Assembly (NCBI RefSeq): GCF_963678635.1
Contig: NC_087064.1
Coordinates: forward strand, 36,403,716-36,467,715
DNA: 64,000 nucleotides
Origin: Symsagittifera roscoffensis
Taxonomy: Eukaryota; Xenacoelomorpha; Acoela; Convolutidae
Reading direction: 5' to 3'
Position numbers and translations under genes: made by a program. The notes under the pieces were generated by a model, which was not told where the DNA came from, did not search any database, and worked only from the letters and a program-made list of their open reading frames with translations. How positions within the stretch are numbered: position 1 is the first letter of the stretch; each line of letters begins with the position of its first letter. Below are positions 11,001-21,700 of the stretch, one piece after another.

Positions 11001-14000
11001 TCTTTTTTACGCAAACCATGAAGTTAAACATCTGAACGTGGAAGCTGCCTGTCATTTGTTTGCTTTAATCATGGTTTGTATCTCTAGTCATGGTCAAATG
11101 AACTCTCGATTCAGAAAAAAAACGTAGGCGAAAAATGAACAAGGGGTGGGGGGAGAGGTTTGTCCGACCCCTTCTGTATTTCAGATGAAATAAATTCACT
11201 TCTTTTCAGCGCAGATGAAAGCCATGCCAAACATCGAGCATATGATTTACTTGAAGATTAAAACCGATATATTTTGTCTTTAAACTTGCGATAGCAAGTG
11301 TTTTGCAACCGGGTACTAGACTTTTTCCCGTAAATAACTTCTTTCACTGGACTCATTTCCTGGAAGGCTCTGTTGGCAAGAAATTTACCGCAACAGACAT
11401 ATTTGTGCATATTAGCATTTGAAATATTTATCCTCAGAGGCGGATCTAGGGTTTTCTCGATGGGGGAGGCGCGGTTTTTCAAGAAAATGTTCGAAAATTT
11501 TGTCAATTTTTTTTAGGACGACCACCAAATTGATTTTCAGAACACTATAAAGACCCTATTTTGACTAAAAATTTGGCGCTGCAGGTAAGTTTGTGACAAA
11601 ACAGGTCAGGAAAGCCGTTTTTGGGCACTTTTTGGAAAAATTTTGACTAAAAAATTGCCTTTATTAGGCGTTTTTGGGTTTTTTTTTTGAAAAAATAGCC
11701 TTTACCTCTGTGGGTAAACTTAACGCAGAGTGAAAAGTTTTCGAGTTGAAAAACCGCTGGTAGCTTGGCTTATCATCATTTCAAATTTCATGTCTCATTC
11801 TGAGCATTTGGCACCGAGGTAAATTCCATTTATAGAATGACCACGGTAGTGAGTTCGATTTCGGTCAGCACAGTCAGGGGCGGATCTAGAATTTTATCGA
11901 GTGGGGGCGGGTTTACAAAAGATGTCAAAACTTTTGTCGACCTTTTTTATTTCGACCATATTGATTTTTTGAGCTCTCTCAAATCACTATAAAGACCCCA
12001 TTTTGACCAAATTTTTGCGCCGCAAGCAAACTTTTGAAAAAAGCAGGCCATTAAAGGCGCTATTAGGCCATTCTTAGAAGATGTTGACCAAAAAATTGCG
12101 TTTTTTCGTCACTAGCTCTCCCCTCAAAATTACATTACGAGGCCAAACTGTGCACTGGATAGGCGCACAATTTTGTATCTGTATGTTCCTGGATTCCAAA
12201 AACTAATCTTTAAATATGTTCCAAAATGTAAGTGGATTCCACTTACAAAACTTCGTGGATTCCGCGTACATATGAGTGTAACGTAAATTTTGTCGGCAAA
12301 TGTGAGCGGATTCCGCAAACTGTAAGTGGAATCCGAATTTTGTTACATACTGAACTTATATGAACAGTTAAGTCTAGTGAAATCAAATCATGTAATTAAA
12401 AGATATAATTTTAAACGCTACTACACATATACATAGATGTAAACGGAATCCGCAAACAAAATGCGGATTCCACTTACAATTTGCGGATTCCACTTACACT
12501 TTGCGGATTCCGCTTACAGTTGCGGATTCCGCAACAGCTCAATTTAACTATACACATGTCTTATTGCTTGTTTGTGGACTCCACAAACTGTTTTGGATTC
12601 CGAAAACACGGTTGCGGATTCCGCAAATTCGTCTATTTTTGGAGCGATTTTGAGCCGAACAGTATTTGTTCGTGGAATCCATAACAGCAAAGAAGATCAA
12701 AGAAAAGCAGCAATGATGTGGATTCCGCGTCAAATCTGATTCTGGCCTGTTGTGGAATCCGCATACAATGCACAGAATGCAGAGTTTGGCCTCGTAATGT
12801 AGTATATTTTGGCGCCGAAGGCTCCTTTATAAAAGTTTTGGGTAGGCTGGGGGTCGAATCCCTGAGAAGAGGGGCGAAAAAACGCCTAAAAGTGCCTAAA
12901 AACGCTTTTGCTTGTCATTTTTTCAAAAATTCACCCGCGGCGAAGAAAATCTGGCCAAAAGGGGTCATTATAGTGATTTGGGTAAGCTCCGGAAATCAAT
13001 GTGGTTGACCTCAAAAAAGTTGACAAAATTTTTGAATTCAATTTGAACATGCGCCATCAGTTTTCATCATCACGGAATCCTGAGCTGTTTTAGATGTAAA
13101 CTGTTTAAGAGTGCGTTTTTTAATGAGGTCGCTGACCTATAGCGAGAAGAGTGCTGAAGAACGTCATGGCGATGGAGAGGGGCACTTCTCCGTCCACCAA
13201 GTAGCTGAAGGCGTTGCTCTGGGCCCCACCTGGAGCACATGCCACCATCAACATACCCAGAGCCACATCCACGTCATAGCCCATCCACTTGGCCACCCCT
13301 AGACCCATCTGAAGTGTACACAAATTTGTTAGAATATATCCCAAGGGAGAGTCATTTGGTTAGAGTAACAAAATCAAATTTCTGCAGATTTTTAACTTCT
13401 TTTTATTAGTTGGCTACAAGGGGCCAATCAATGAGTATCTGTAGTTGTGTTATTGCTAGTGTATCATCAAATCATAGTAGCGTAAATTATGACATGAAGT
13501 TAATTTGTGAGCAGCTCAGTTGAATGTGGAATTGAACATGTACTAACAGGTGGTAGTATGATGAACTGGCAGACAGCTGCAGTGAATAGAGGCAGGGGGT
13601 TTCTGAGGATGAACTTGAGGTCATTCAGGGCTATCTCTGTGCCGAATGCGAGGTTGAATATGGCCACCATGAGGAACACGTAGGGCAGGAAGAACATGTC
13701 TATTTTAGTCTCGGCTCTCAATACCCACACATCCAACTCAGCTACTCCTTCTGCGTCGTCTCCTTTCACATCTGATCCCCTCTCATACCCACATGATACT
13801 TCGGCGACGCCTGTAACAAATCCAAGAGCAACTAACATGAGCACATCTCAATTAGCTGAATCGGAAGTGCAATTGGAAGTGCTGCCAATGATTGTTTGTC
13901 AGCCAATGATGAATTGTTCTACACATTTTTCCCCCAGCACCTTATCGTACTTTTCTTCCCACAAATTTGGATATGGGATGATAGGGTGTTGGATATGGGA

Positions 14001-14519
14001 CGAAATCTGTTAATTAAATAAATAGGACGAAATCTGTAGTAGGACGAAATCTGTGCCAATCCTTTTATGCGCCAGGAACTGAAGGATGGTCTTAATCTAA
14101 TAGGGGGAAAAATTATATGAAACAATATTCCAAACGGCATCTTTCAGGGCATAATTTAATGCCATTTAATCGATCGCTCTTAGATTTGATTTAGTAAAAA
14201 TACACTGAAACTAATTACCCAGCCTACGTGCGAGAAATTTGAAAGTGGCATTGTTCCCAGCCTGCGAAATCTTTTCCAGGGATATTACTTCTCTTTTGTT
14301 TGTTTCACACACTACATCTTCTACCAGGGCCTGAAAAGAAGAGACCGAGAACTGATACACTTCGTCTTCGTATATCTTAATTGGCTGATCTTCCTCGGTG
14401 TTGCTTTTTATTTCGAGTTTAACATTGGTGCCGTTGATGGTACCAATTAGTGCCCAAAGGATCAGAAGCTGAGAAGCTTGATAGATATGGTGTGTTCGTT
14501 GATTCGAAGTGCTAAACAT
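7714..14519 (-). CDS. SLC10 family sodium/bile-acid cotransporter-like protein (six exons)
   Basis: Exons on the minus strand are 14519-14219, 13810-13548, 13308-13137, 9011-8784, 8512-8357 and 8036-7714. They join in frame to 480 codons plus stop, and every junction has GT donors and AG acceptors. An N-terminal signal peptide (about residues 15-30) and an extracellular domain of about 115 residues precede a polytopic membrane region. Family hallmarks are APGGAQSN followed by a YLVDGE-LSI-MT block (residues about 213-237), STLLAIGTMPLNL across the exon 3/4 junction, and ALEVGMQNAGI across the exon 5/6 junction. Members are Na+-coupled organic-anion carriers of the plasma membrane. The long extracellular N-terminus resembles invertebrate and P3-type (SLC10A3-like) members more than ileal ASBT. 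The substrate cannot be told from sequence. Introns are 408, 239, 4125, 271 and 320 bp; the long one is packed with repeats. The C-terminal tail is charged and cytosolic. Confidence 0.9.
8357..8512 (-). CDS. SLC10 exon 5: membrane segments and ALEVG motif
   Basis: Residues about 322-373. It encodes a CGGFIIGTLLPL helix and ends KTIALEVG, the first half of the ALE-G-QN signature. Acceptor AATTTTAG|CC, donor GTGG|GTATGT. Confidence 0.88.
8784..9011 (-). CDS. SLC10 exon 4: membrane segments
   Basis: Residues about 246-321, beginning with GTMPLNLFIYGRF, which continues the STLLA(I/L)G motif of exon 3. It contains two further hydrophobic helices (LLLLAVPVCIGMLL and ISIMLLVFFCL). Acceptor TTTTCTAG|GC, donor TCTAG|GTCAGT. 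Confidence 0.88.
9012..10033. other. SLC10 intron 3, distal part
   Basis: Non-coding sequence within the 4125-bp intron, unique within this window as far as I can see. No regulatory or RNA element recognised. Confidence 0.4.
10034..10550 (+). mobile_element. tRNA-embedded SINE-like repeat, type 1, copy 2
   Basis: The second copy of the element at 1622-2130, about 90% alike, inserted in SLC10 intron 3 opposite to the gene. A-box-like GTAGCGTAGAGGCAGG is at 10245-10260 and B-box GGTTCGAACCT at 10287-10297; the B-box is closer to consensus than in copy 1. Head and tail match copy 1 throughout. Confidence 0.65.
11435..11760 (+). mobile_element. hAT-type MITE fragment
   Basis: It starts with CAGAGGCGGATCTAGG, a hAT-like terminal sequence. 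The body (CGACCACCAAATTGATTTTC, then ACTATAAAGACCC-TATTTTGAC) is shared with 11875-12125 and, inverted, with 12804-13060, 18676-19043 and about 45790-45984. The right end is not identifiable, so this is probably a truncated copy. Confidence 0.55.
11875..13060. mobile_element. composite hAT-type MITE interrupted by a second element
   Basis: The left block (11875-12125) begins CAGGGGCGGATCTAGA and carries the body motif ACTATAAAGACCCC-ATTTTGACC. The right block (12804-13060) carries the same body in reverse complement (GGGGTCATTATAGTG near 12960). Either the element has long inverted arms or two copies sit tail to tail. A separate 667-bp element (12133-12799) lies between the blocks. No transposase remains. 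Confidence 0.55.
12133..12799. mobile_element. TIR element with phased GGATTCC palindromes
   Basis: The 22-bp terminal repeats (CATTACGAGGCCAAACT-GTGCA at left, its complement at 12778-12799, one mismatch) are flanked by TA on both sides, as Tc1/mariner-type insertions leave. The interior holds 15 copies of GGATTCC or GGAATCC plus one variant, often extended to GCGGATTCCGC. Several runs are spaced 19-20 bp (12445, 12465, 12485, 12505, 12524; 12308, 12328; 12575, 12595, 12615). No coding capacity. Confidence 0.75.
13137..13308 (-). CDS. SLC10 exon 3: APGG-SN core motif
   Basis: Residues 189-246. It carries the family core: a hydrophobic helix ending ACAPGGAQSN, then YLVDGEVPLSIAMTFF. In characterised SLC10 proteins this block lines the Na+/substrate path. 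Acceptor CACTTCAG|ATG, donor ATAG|GTCAGC, phase 1. It is followed by the 4.1-kb intron. Confidence 0.88.
13548..13810 (-). CDS. SLC10 exon 2: first membrane segments
   Basis: Residues 101-188, acceptor GTTACAG|GCG and donor CCACCT|GTTAGT. It completes the extracellular domain and enters the membrane at MFFLPYVFLMVAIFNLAFG, followed by a second hydrophobic segment (PLFTAAVCQFIILPP). Frame is conserved with both neighbours. Confidence 0.85.
14219..14519 (-). CDS. SLC10 exon 1: signal peptide and extracellular domain
   Basis: It encodes residues 1-100. The start methionine is followed by a polar stretch and a hydrophobic core (LLILWALIGTINGT) typical of a signal peptide, then a soluble region with one possible N-glycosylation site (NNAT). 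The donor is CTGG|GTAATT, phase 1. An acceptor-like GTTAACAG ends nine nucleotides upstream of the ATG, suggesting a 5' UTR intron or a trans-splice site. Confidence 0.85.
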
Positions 14520-15320
14520 TGCAATTTTCTGTTAACCTTTTATGAAACAAAAAAAAATTCAAATGGTATTAATCCAGATATTTTTGAAGATATGGTTTGT
14601 TAGTCAAGTTTACCAACATATGGTTTCATCAGCTTCATGGTTGGAAGGATATGTCTCTGATATGAATGAGTAATTCTTCGCTCGGCCGATCATCAGAGAA
14701 GATTTCACGTTTCGTTGAAACAACTTACCAGCGAATTGCCATGTGGGGCTATTTGACCGAAAGTTACCACCAACAGATTGGAAAACTCGTTTGAAGTGAC
14801 TCGAAAAAAAACTAGAACGCAGTCCTTGAATAGGAGTAATTTTAGATCGAACAAACAATATCGAAATTAACCCCTTTTTGGATTGAGAATTACGGTCAAA
14901 CTCCATAAAGCAATTTGAACCTAATTGATGTGAACTTTCAAGTGGCTCTTTGGTTTAGGACCTTATTCATTATTTGCACTTTCAAAATAAAAGTCTTATT
15001 ATTGCCATTTTCATTGAAGCTATATACCAAAAAAAAAAACCCAGAGCAACGTTCTTTTTTTTCTGAGCTTGAAGTTTGCGTTATTGGAGAGCCCAACAAG
15101 AAGATTACTAGGTGATGATTCATCATCATAATGAGTTGATCAATTTAAGACGAAGCTGTAATAACATCATATTCTTTTAATAACCGTTTCCGTTTCTTTA
15201 TCTCAAGTTTTACAAGAAATGCTACATTAAACATAAAATAGTCGTATCATGCAAACTAATTTATTCTGTTTTCATATTGTGAGTTTGTTCAGAAAACTGA
15301 AGTAACAAATTTTTTTTCAG
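14520..15320. promoter_or_regulatory. divergent promoter interval, SLC10 / calcineurin B
   Basis: The two genes are transcribed away from each other, with about 0.9 kb between start codons, so their promoters must lie in or close to this interval. I see no TATA box or other element I can defend. A strong polypyrimidine-AG (TTTTTTTTCAG, ending 15320) closes it on the calcineurin side. Confidence 0.35.
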
Positions 15321-15430
15321 GTTTTCTTCACGAAAATTAGATGAAATAACACATAATTCATGCATTGTTTTTCAAACGGCTGAAAAATTTGAACAAAAAT
15401 AAACGTGTTTTTTGTCCGGGATTTTTGATG

Positions 15431-15707
15431 ATGGCAATGAGCTCGAAGTCGCCCGTTAGCAAAGTCAGTATGCCCAAAAATGTGAGCCAAACTTTTACAA
15501 ACGAAGAAATTCGGAGGCTACAAATGCGGTTTAAAAAACTGGACAAGGATAATGATGGGAAGCTGTCAATCAAGGAGCTGATGTCGTTGCCCAATATCAC
15601 CAACAATCCCCTCATGTACAGGATTGTGGACATTTTGGACACTGACGGGGACGGGGAGTTGGACTTCGAGGAGTTCATTCAAGGCCTATCTCAATTCAGT
15701 GTCAAAG
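15431..15707 (+). CDS. CnB: calcineurin B exon 1: EF-hands 1 and 2
   Basis: It encodes the N-terminal extension and EF-hands 1-2, ending QFSVK and G in phase 1. The donor is AAAG|GTGAAA, a weak site. In-frame ATGs lie at 15365, 15428, 15431 and 15437; the later cluster gives a length closest to the family. All three frames entering from the acceptor at 15320 meet stops, so a coding exon cannot be joined there. Confidence 0.88.
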
Positions 15708-18700
15708 GTGAAAACATTTTTGTGCTGATAGAAAAATTGTTTGAAGGGTTTGCCTCAATTCAATTGCATGCATGAGGCACTGTTTTAATGATTCCTATTG
15801 AAAGAGCAACATCGAGAGGAATTGTTCTAACGTTTTTTTGATATAACATTACGCTTAAATGCTTATTTTTAATGACCATTTTTGACAGAAATTACACTGC
15901 GAGACATTGAAAACGCATCCTCGAGCTTTTTGCTAAATATAAATGAGTTTAAAAACTGTTAAATCGTACAAACTAACGCTTTTGAAGCAAATTTGATAAT
16001 CTTTCAGCCACTTTTTTTTACGTTTGTGTCTTTTCTTTTGGAGTTTCCTAGTAAGCTTGAAAAATAGTTATGCCTTAAATTTATCAGGGTTTTACATTTA
16101 TGATCCAAAAAAGGCATTATTTTTTGCTTATACTTCAGTTTTTATTAGTTTATTGACCTTAAAAGGCAAGTTTTTTCCAGAACTGTGAATGAATAAGGGC
16201 ACGAAAGCTATTTCCATGAAATGAATTAGGTAAAGCATAGCCCATTTTGTAAATTAATTTGAAAAGTTGTCAATTTCTCTTGCTATTTATCAGAGCAAGC
16301 ATATGGATTTTGTTAAATCAAAAAAGTTTTACCTTGAATGTTTTGTTGGCTCATTAAAGTTCGGCTCTGCTAATGTGTTTTCAATTTCGCCCAAGACACT
16401 TGTGGACAAAATTAAACGAAAGCGAACTTTCTTTCAAAAGTTTTCAAATTGTAAGCATAATTTGGGTACTAATTGCGGGTAGGGTTTTCGAACTAGTGTC
16501 TATAAGTATCAATTTGAACTGGCATTGAAGCAATTCAAGTTAAATTGAGCTTTGAGAAACTTTCAACCATAGATTTTGGAGAACCAATTTTAGTCAACAT
16601 TTTTTTTGGAAATGTCGGTCGAATTAATTTTCATCTGTTTTTTTTTTCATCTGGTCCCAGAGAAATGCTCTACAGTCGACAAATCCTGCCTGTGATTTCG
16701 GAGGGTAAGGAGAAATTTTAACTCGTTTGTTTTGTAAGTATTGTCCGGCAGCATGAAGATTTGCATTATTGTGTCGATAAATCCAAGTTTCGTGTAAAAG
16801 TCGCTTAAATGGTCATACTTCGTGTTTCAAACCTTCATTTAGGTACTTTTCACGGTTTATTTTTCTTTCAATGAAAATTAAAGTTTTCGAAAATTTGCAA
16901 TGATACCAGCCCATACCATAATTCCGATTGTTTTCCAGCTATCTATACTAGAGGAACAACAAGAGCAAGCGACTTTTTGTAAAATTTACGTATAAATAGC
17001 TTACATAATTAATAATAATTTTATTTTAATAAAGGTTTGCTTAATAATAGCGGGTAGGTTGTCCAAATGTTTTTCTGCCAGCATAATTTCGACTTGGCAC
17101 TACCAATTATAATTTTCATCGATATTGGAGGAAATGTCAACCATAGATTTTGGAGTGCCCATTTTAGTTCAATATTGTTTGGAATCAGTCCATTTGCTTG
17201 GAGTTTTTTTTTCATTTAGTCCCACATGCTCCATAGGGTATAAATTTGGCGAATCAGGAGTACAGGGAAGCAATTTTACTCGTTCTTCTTCGCAAGTATT
17301 GTTCGCCTGGTCCGGCAGTATGGGGAAGTGCTTTATCTTGTTGAATAAAATTATCGATGTAATATCGCCTAGCACTACACTAGTGGACAAAATTGCGCAA
17401 ATTTAGGTTTTTATTCTCTAAACTGCCTTTATGTCCATTTTTGTTAGCATTTCCTTCGGTTTTCAGCAAAATTTATAGATAGACAAGAGAAACAGATCAG
17501 GTTTATCCTCTATAAAATTATGATTTTTTTTGTATTAAAGGCTTAACCAAAACAATCGGGGTCTGAAAGTGCCAGATTTCCTCATCTGCACTAAGTTTTG
17601 CATCGTAGTGAACTCTTTCTCGAATAAGAGCAAAAAAAAATTGTTCATGCGACGTGAAACATTTTCAACGAGAAAATTGAAATAATCAGTGTGAAAGTTT
17701 TACTAAACCCGGCTGTTACTTACTTTGTCACGCGGATTGAAAAATTGGCGTAGATGAGGAAATCTGGCGTTTCAGACCCGGATTAAACTGGTAAGTCTAC
17801 GAAAGAATCTGAAAATTTTACATAGATTAAGAGAAAATGATCAAAGCTAAACTCTATGAAAGAATCAATATACGCTTTGATCATTTGCTCTTAGTCTATG
17901 TAAAATTTTTACTAGAAATCGAATTAAATGTTGTCCAAAATGGACATTAAAAAAGGCTTTTTAGAGATTTTGTCCACTGGTGAACTCATCTGAAATCATC
18001 ATTTACGTAGTATTCGTTGTTCAGGTTCTCTTCGATCAGTTATTAGTGAAACTAGCCCATTCCATAATTCCGTTTTATTTTCAGTGATCTATTTGCATTG
18101 CGCTGTTTTTTTTAGTATCGGGTTAGACAATTTTTTCGTTCGACTATCAATTCCATGCAGAAACAATTGACTGTCATTGCTGTAAGGAATCTCATTCCAT
18201 TGTCTATTCTAGCGCAAAGTACTGGTGGCGAAAATTTCCAAAGTTTATTTTGACATTATTTGTTTTTTGGAGGTCTACAACAACCGTGTTTTCGTAATTT
18301 CTGGGCCAGATTTTTGGCTTCGTCCCTTGAAATTCCCTTTTTGGCCGCTGTCAACAATGAGTGTACGGAGAAATCAAAGTAATTTTGGTGGTTGTTTCAT
18401 GACGCTTCCTTGCCAATTTTTTTTTGGCACTGTTCGTTTTTGGCATAGAAAAACTCGCGAACGTCTTCAAATGTAACCCCACATTCAATTGCTCCAATCT
18501 TTTAGTTTTATTAAGCCAAATAATTCAGCGAACCGTTTTCTATAGAATTTTCAAACTGAACTATTAAGTCCTGTTCAGAAAACATGCAATACATGACCAT
18601 AATATTATTTCCGCTCTAAGTTTGAAATATAATTAAACACTCAAACTTGCGCGTAGTTTTGTCCACATGTGTAGTCAGTAGCGTGCCGAGCCCCCCCCCC

Positions 18701-21700
18701 CCCCCTTGTTCTGGTTACCATATTTTTTTTTTACAAAGGGTCCCTCCTTTGGTATATGTTGGAGATCATTTTTTGGTTGGCCAACATCAAACGTTTTCTA
18801 AAGGCGCCTTTGGCACCAATATAACTAAATTTGAGGAGAGCGCGCAGGAAAAAAAGCAATTTTTCCAAGTGCTCAAATGTCATCTTTAGCCCGTTTTTGC
18901 AAAAATTTAACTTGTGGCGCAGAAACTTTGACAGAACAGGATCCTGAAAGTATTTTCGGAGAGCTCGGAAAATCAAATTGGTCGACCTAATAAAAAGTTG
19001 ACAAAATTTCCGCTCTCCAGAAAAATTTCTGCCTACGCCACTGAGTGTAGTACTTTTATTCCGTCTGAAAATTTTGCTCAGTTGTATTCGAAAAACAAAA
19101 CATAAAAAATCAGAAATTTTCTGCGGTTTAAACTAAAACATTTCGTCCTGTTATAGCAGCTACCTTCTCGCTAGAAGTTATACTGAATGAGTAAAAATTG
19201 ACAGCCCTGCATAATCCTGATTGTTTTGGCGCTAAAGTACAGGTATTCCGCGAAATGGTCGACGAAAACTTAGCGTAGCTCGTAAGAACTCTGCTCTGTT
19301 GCATAGGAAACACTAGGTTCTTCACTTTATTTGCCTGCTATTGTGAACATTTCCTGCTTAAATCGTGAACATTTTTCAATTAGATGAACAGTGCTTTTGC
19401 CCGGCCTGCATATAATGCTTTTTAAATTAGTCGAATTGTTACAAAACAAATTTCCTAGCGCGCTGAAATTTCAAAAAAAAAATCATTTTGCTATCGTGCT
19501 GAAATTTCGACAAAAGTATCCATTTGCTATCGCGCTGAATTTCTGCCTAATATATTACCAGGCTAAAAATCTCAAATTTGGCTAATCCAATGTCGAGAGC
19601 TAGAAAGAAGTGTTAAATTAAGTGTTACTTTAATCCCTAGCATTCGTGTGTAAACCAGCGCTTTCCTTTCAGTTCGTTGATAAAAAAAATCTGTTATGGT
19701 TTGATTCTTCGGACAAATTTGGCTGTTAGTTAGTCGTTTTAACTGGCTGCTTAGACCATGCAACAGATATCAATGCCCTTAGCTATATATTGAAAAATAA
19801 CAAAGGATGTAATTTAGTTAGTTGAGCTTCATTCGTGTTTCTTTAGGTAAATCTACCAGGGTTTGCATTTTGCCTGTTTGTGATAATGAGTGGTTCGTTT
19901 CTTTCTGCATAAGTAGTCACACAAAATTCACTAAGTGATTTTAGCTACCCTATGAGAAAGTGTTATTGAATTACTAGTATGAACTACCAGTTTAATCCGG
20001 GTTTTAAAGTAGCAGGTTTCACCAGCTAGAGAATATTTTTCCAACGGCTTGAAATTTTAAGAAATAGCCAAATTTGGGAAAATTTTTGTTATTGTTTATA
20101 GCCCGATGTTTATGCGACCTGCTATCACCAAGTCTAAAAAAAATTTTAAAAATGAATATCAAGCATTTTTAATGTCGACCAGTATATAATCAGGCTGAAA
20201 ATTTTAATTTGTGCTAATCAGGAGAAACTTTTTCATAGCTTACATGAAACGAAAGAAAAAGTTTAAATCGAACGAGAGAAGCTGATTTGAAGCTGATCCT
20301 CTGTGAAAACACTATTTACTTAGCAAGATCTAATAGTTTAGTCCAGGTCTTAATCTTTTATTTTCCAACGGCACGAAATCAGTCAAATTTAAGAAAATGG
20401 TTGATCTTGTTAGTATTAGCCCGATATTTGAGCTGCCGCCGGCATGCTTTCTTCGAGTCTAAGGATTGCTGCGTCTTCCACCGGATGACGAAACAAGTCA
20501 ATTAAGGCTTTTGGGGCTAGATAAAAGATGCAGCGCTGTGCCGGGAGCATTGCAAAAGGGACGGCAGATATTTGGTTGAAGATGAGCCTAGTCGAGTGGG
20601 GCAGAGTCTTAACTTTCGCAGGGTTTCTTCGGCGGGGCTTTTGTCTTATTGGTATAAATAAATTTTGTGGTTGTAAGGTTTTAAAACTAAATTATGAACG
20701 CGCTTAGTTGGTTAAGATCGTTGAAATATTTTAGCTCGTTTGCTTGAAATTTAGTCAAGTTTCCCCTTAATAAGAGTCAATCGTATTGCGGCTTAGTTTG
20801 GGGCCGGTCATGGGTTAGTATGGTAAAATTGAAGAGGAGATCATCAGTAATTAAGTATTGAGTGAGGCCGAATTGGGATACAAGCAGTTTTTGGTGACAA
20901 GCAGTTTTTGGTGATTTGAGATTTATTAATTTGCTCTCTGATTGTAGGCGAGGTCAGTACGACTCATTTTAGTACACCCAGCCACTATGCGAAAAGTTGC
21001 TTTTTGTGCGATTTGCAGTTTAATTAGAGAGGTATCACTGTCAAGCTGGACAAGCGTAGTCCAGAATAATTCATATTAACGATTTGTAAGGAAAGATTAA
21101 AGTCTTTTTCGAGTGCCCCAGAAAGTTGGAGAAGAAACAGATTTGCAGCATTTGAAAAAAACTTCGAAAACTCATTTGTTCAGACCTCATATAAATCTGC
21201 CAATTATTAGAGTAATTCCAGTAGTATCATTGAGTACTAAAAGTAAGAGAACCGGTAAAAATGATCTCGATGTTGATGATACCAGAGAGATTAGTGGATC
21301 TACTTAACAATCTACCCCCTTTCAAGAAAGGGGGGAGATTCTTTAGTAGGTACAATAGGGGGGGGGGGGGAGATTGTTAAGTAGATCCAGATTAGTTAAT
21401 GTAATTCAAGTTTGTTTTTTTTAGCCAATTTGCTCGGATCTTACATCTATACAAGCATTTAAATGTTTGAAATTGATATTTGATTGTCGATATGTAAGTA
21501 AGGGTCAATAAACGAAGTGAAGACACCGCAGTGCAAAAAAAATTTAATGTGTTTCAGGAAAATTTATTCACGCTCATTTTTTATCGGCTTGACTTTTGAT
21601 GTCTTATAAATTCACTTCCATTTTTTTTTTGCTCAATGGAATTATACTCTCCAATAACTTAACTACAAATAGCGTGAAAAAACTTGAGCGACTTTTTATT

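Noticed and set aside
11833-11870. A further tRNA-like B-box (GAGTTCGATTTC) next to the MITE at 11875
   Set aside because: No convincing A-box at the right distance and no second copy.
12445-12535. CRISPR-like array of short spaced repeats
   Set aside because: Repeats of 7-11 bp with ~9-13-bp spacers in a eukaryotic TIR element are not CRISPR; both orientations are mixed.
18690-18705. C-run and nearby G-runs (21355-21372, 33019-33031) as G-quadruplex regulatory sites
   Set aside because: Single homopolymer runs inside or beside transposon fragments; their position does not relate to any gene start.
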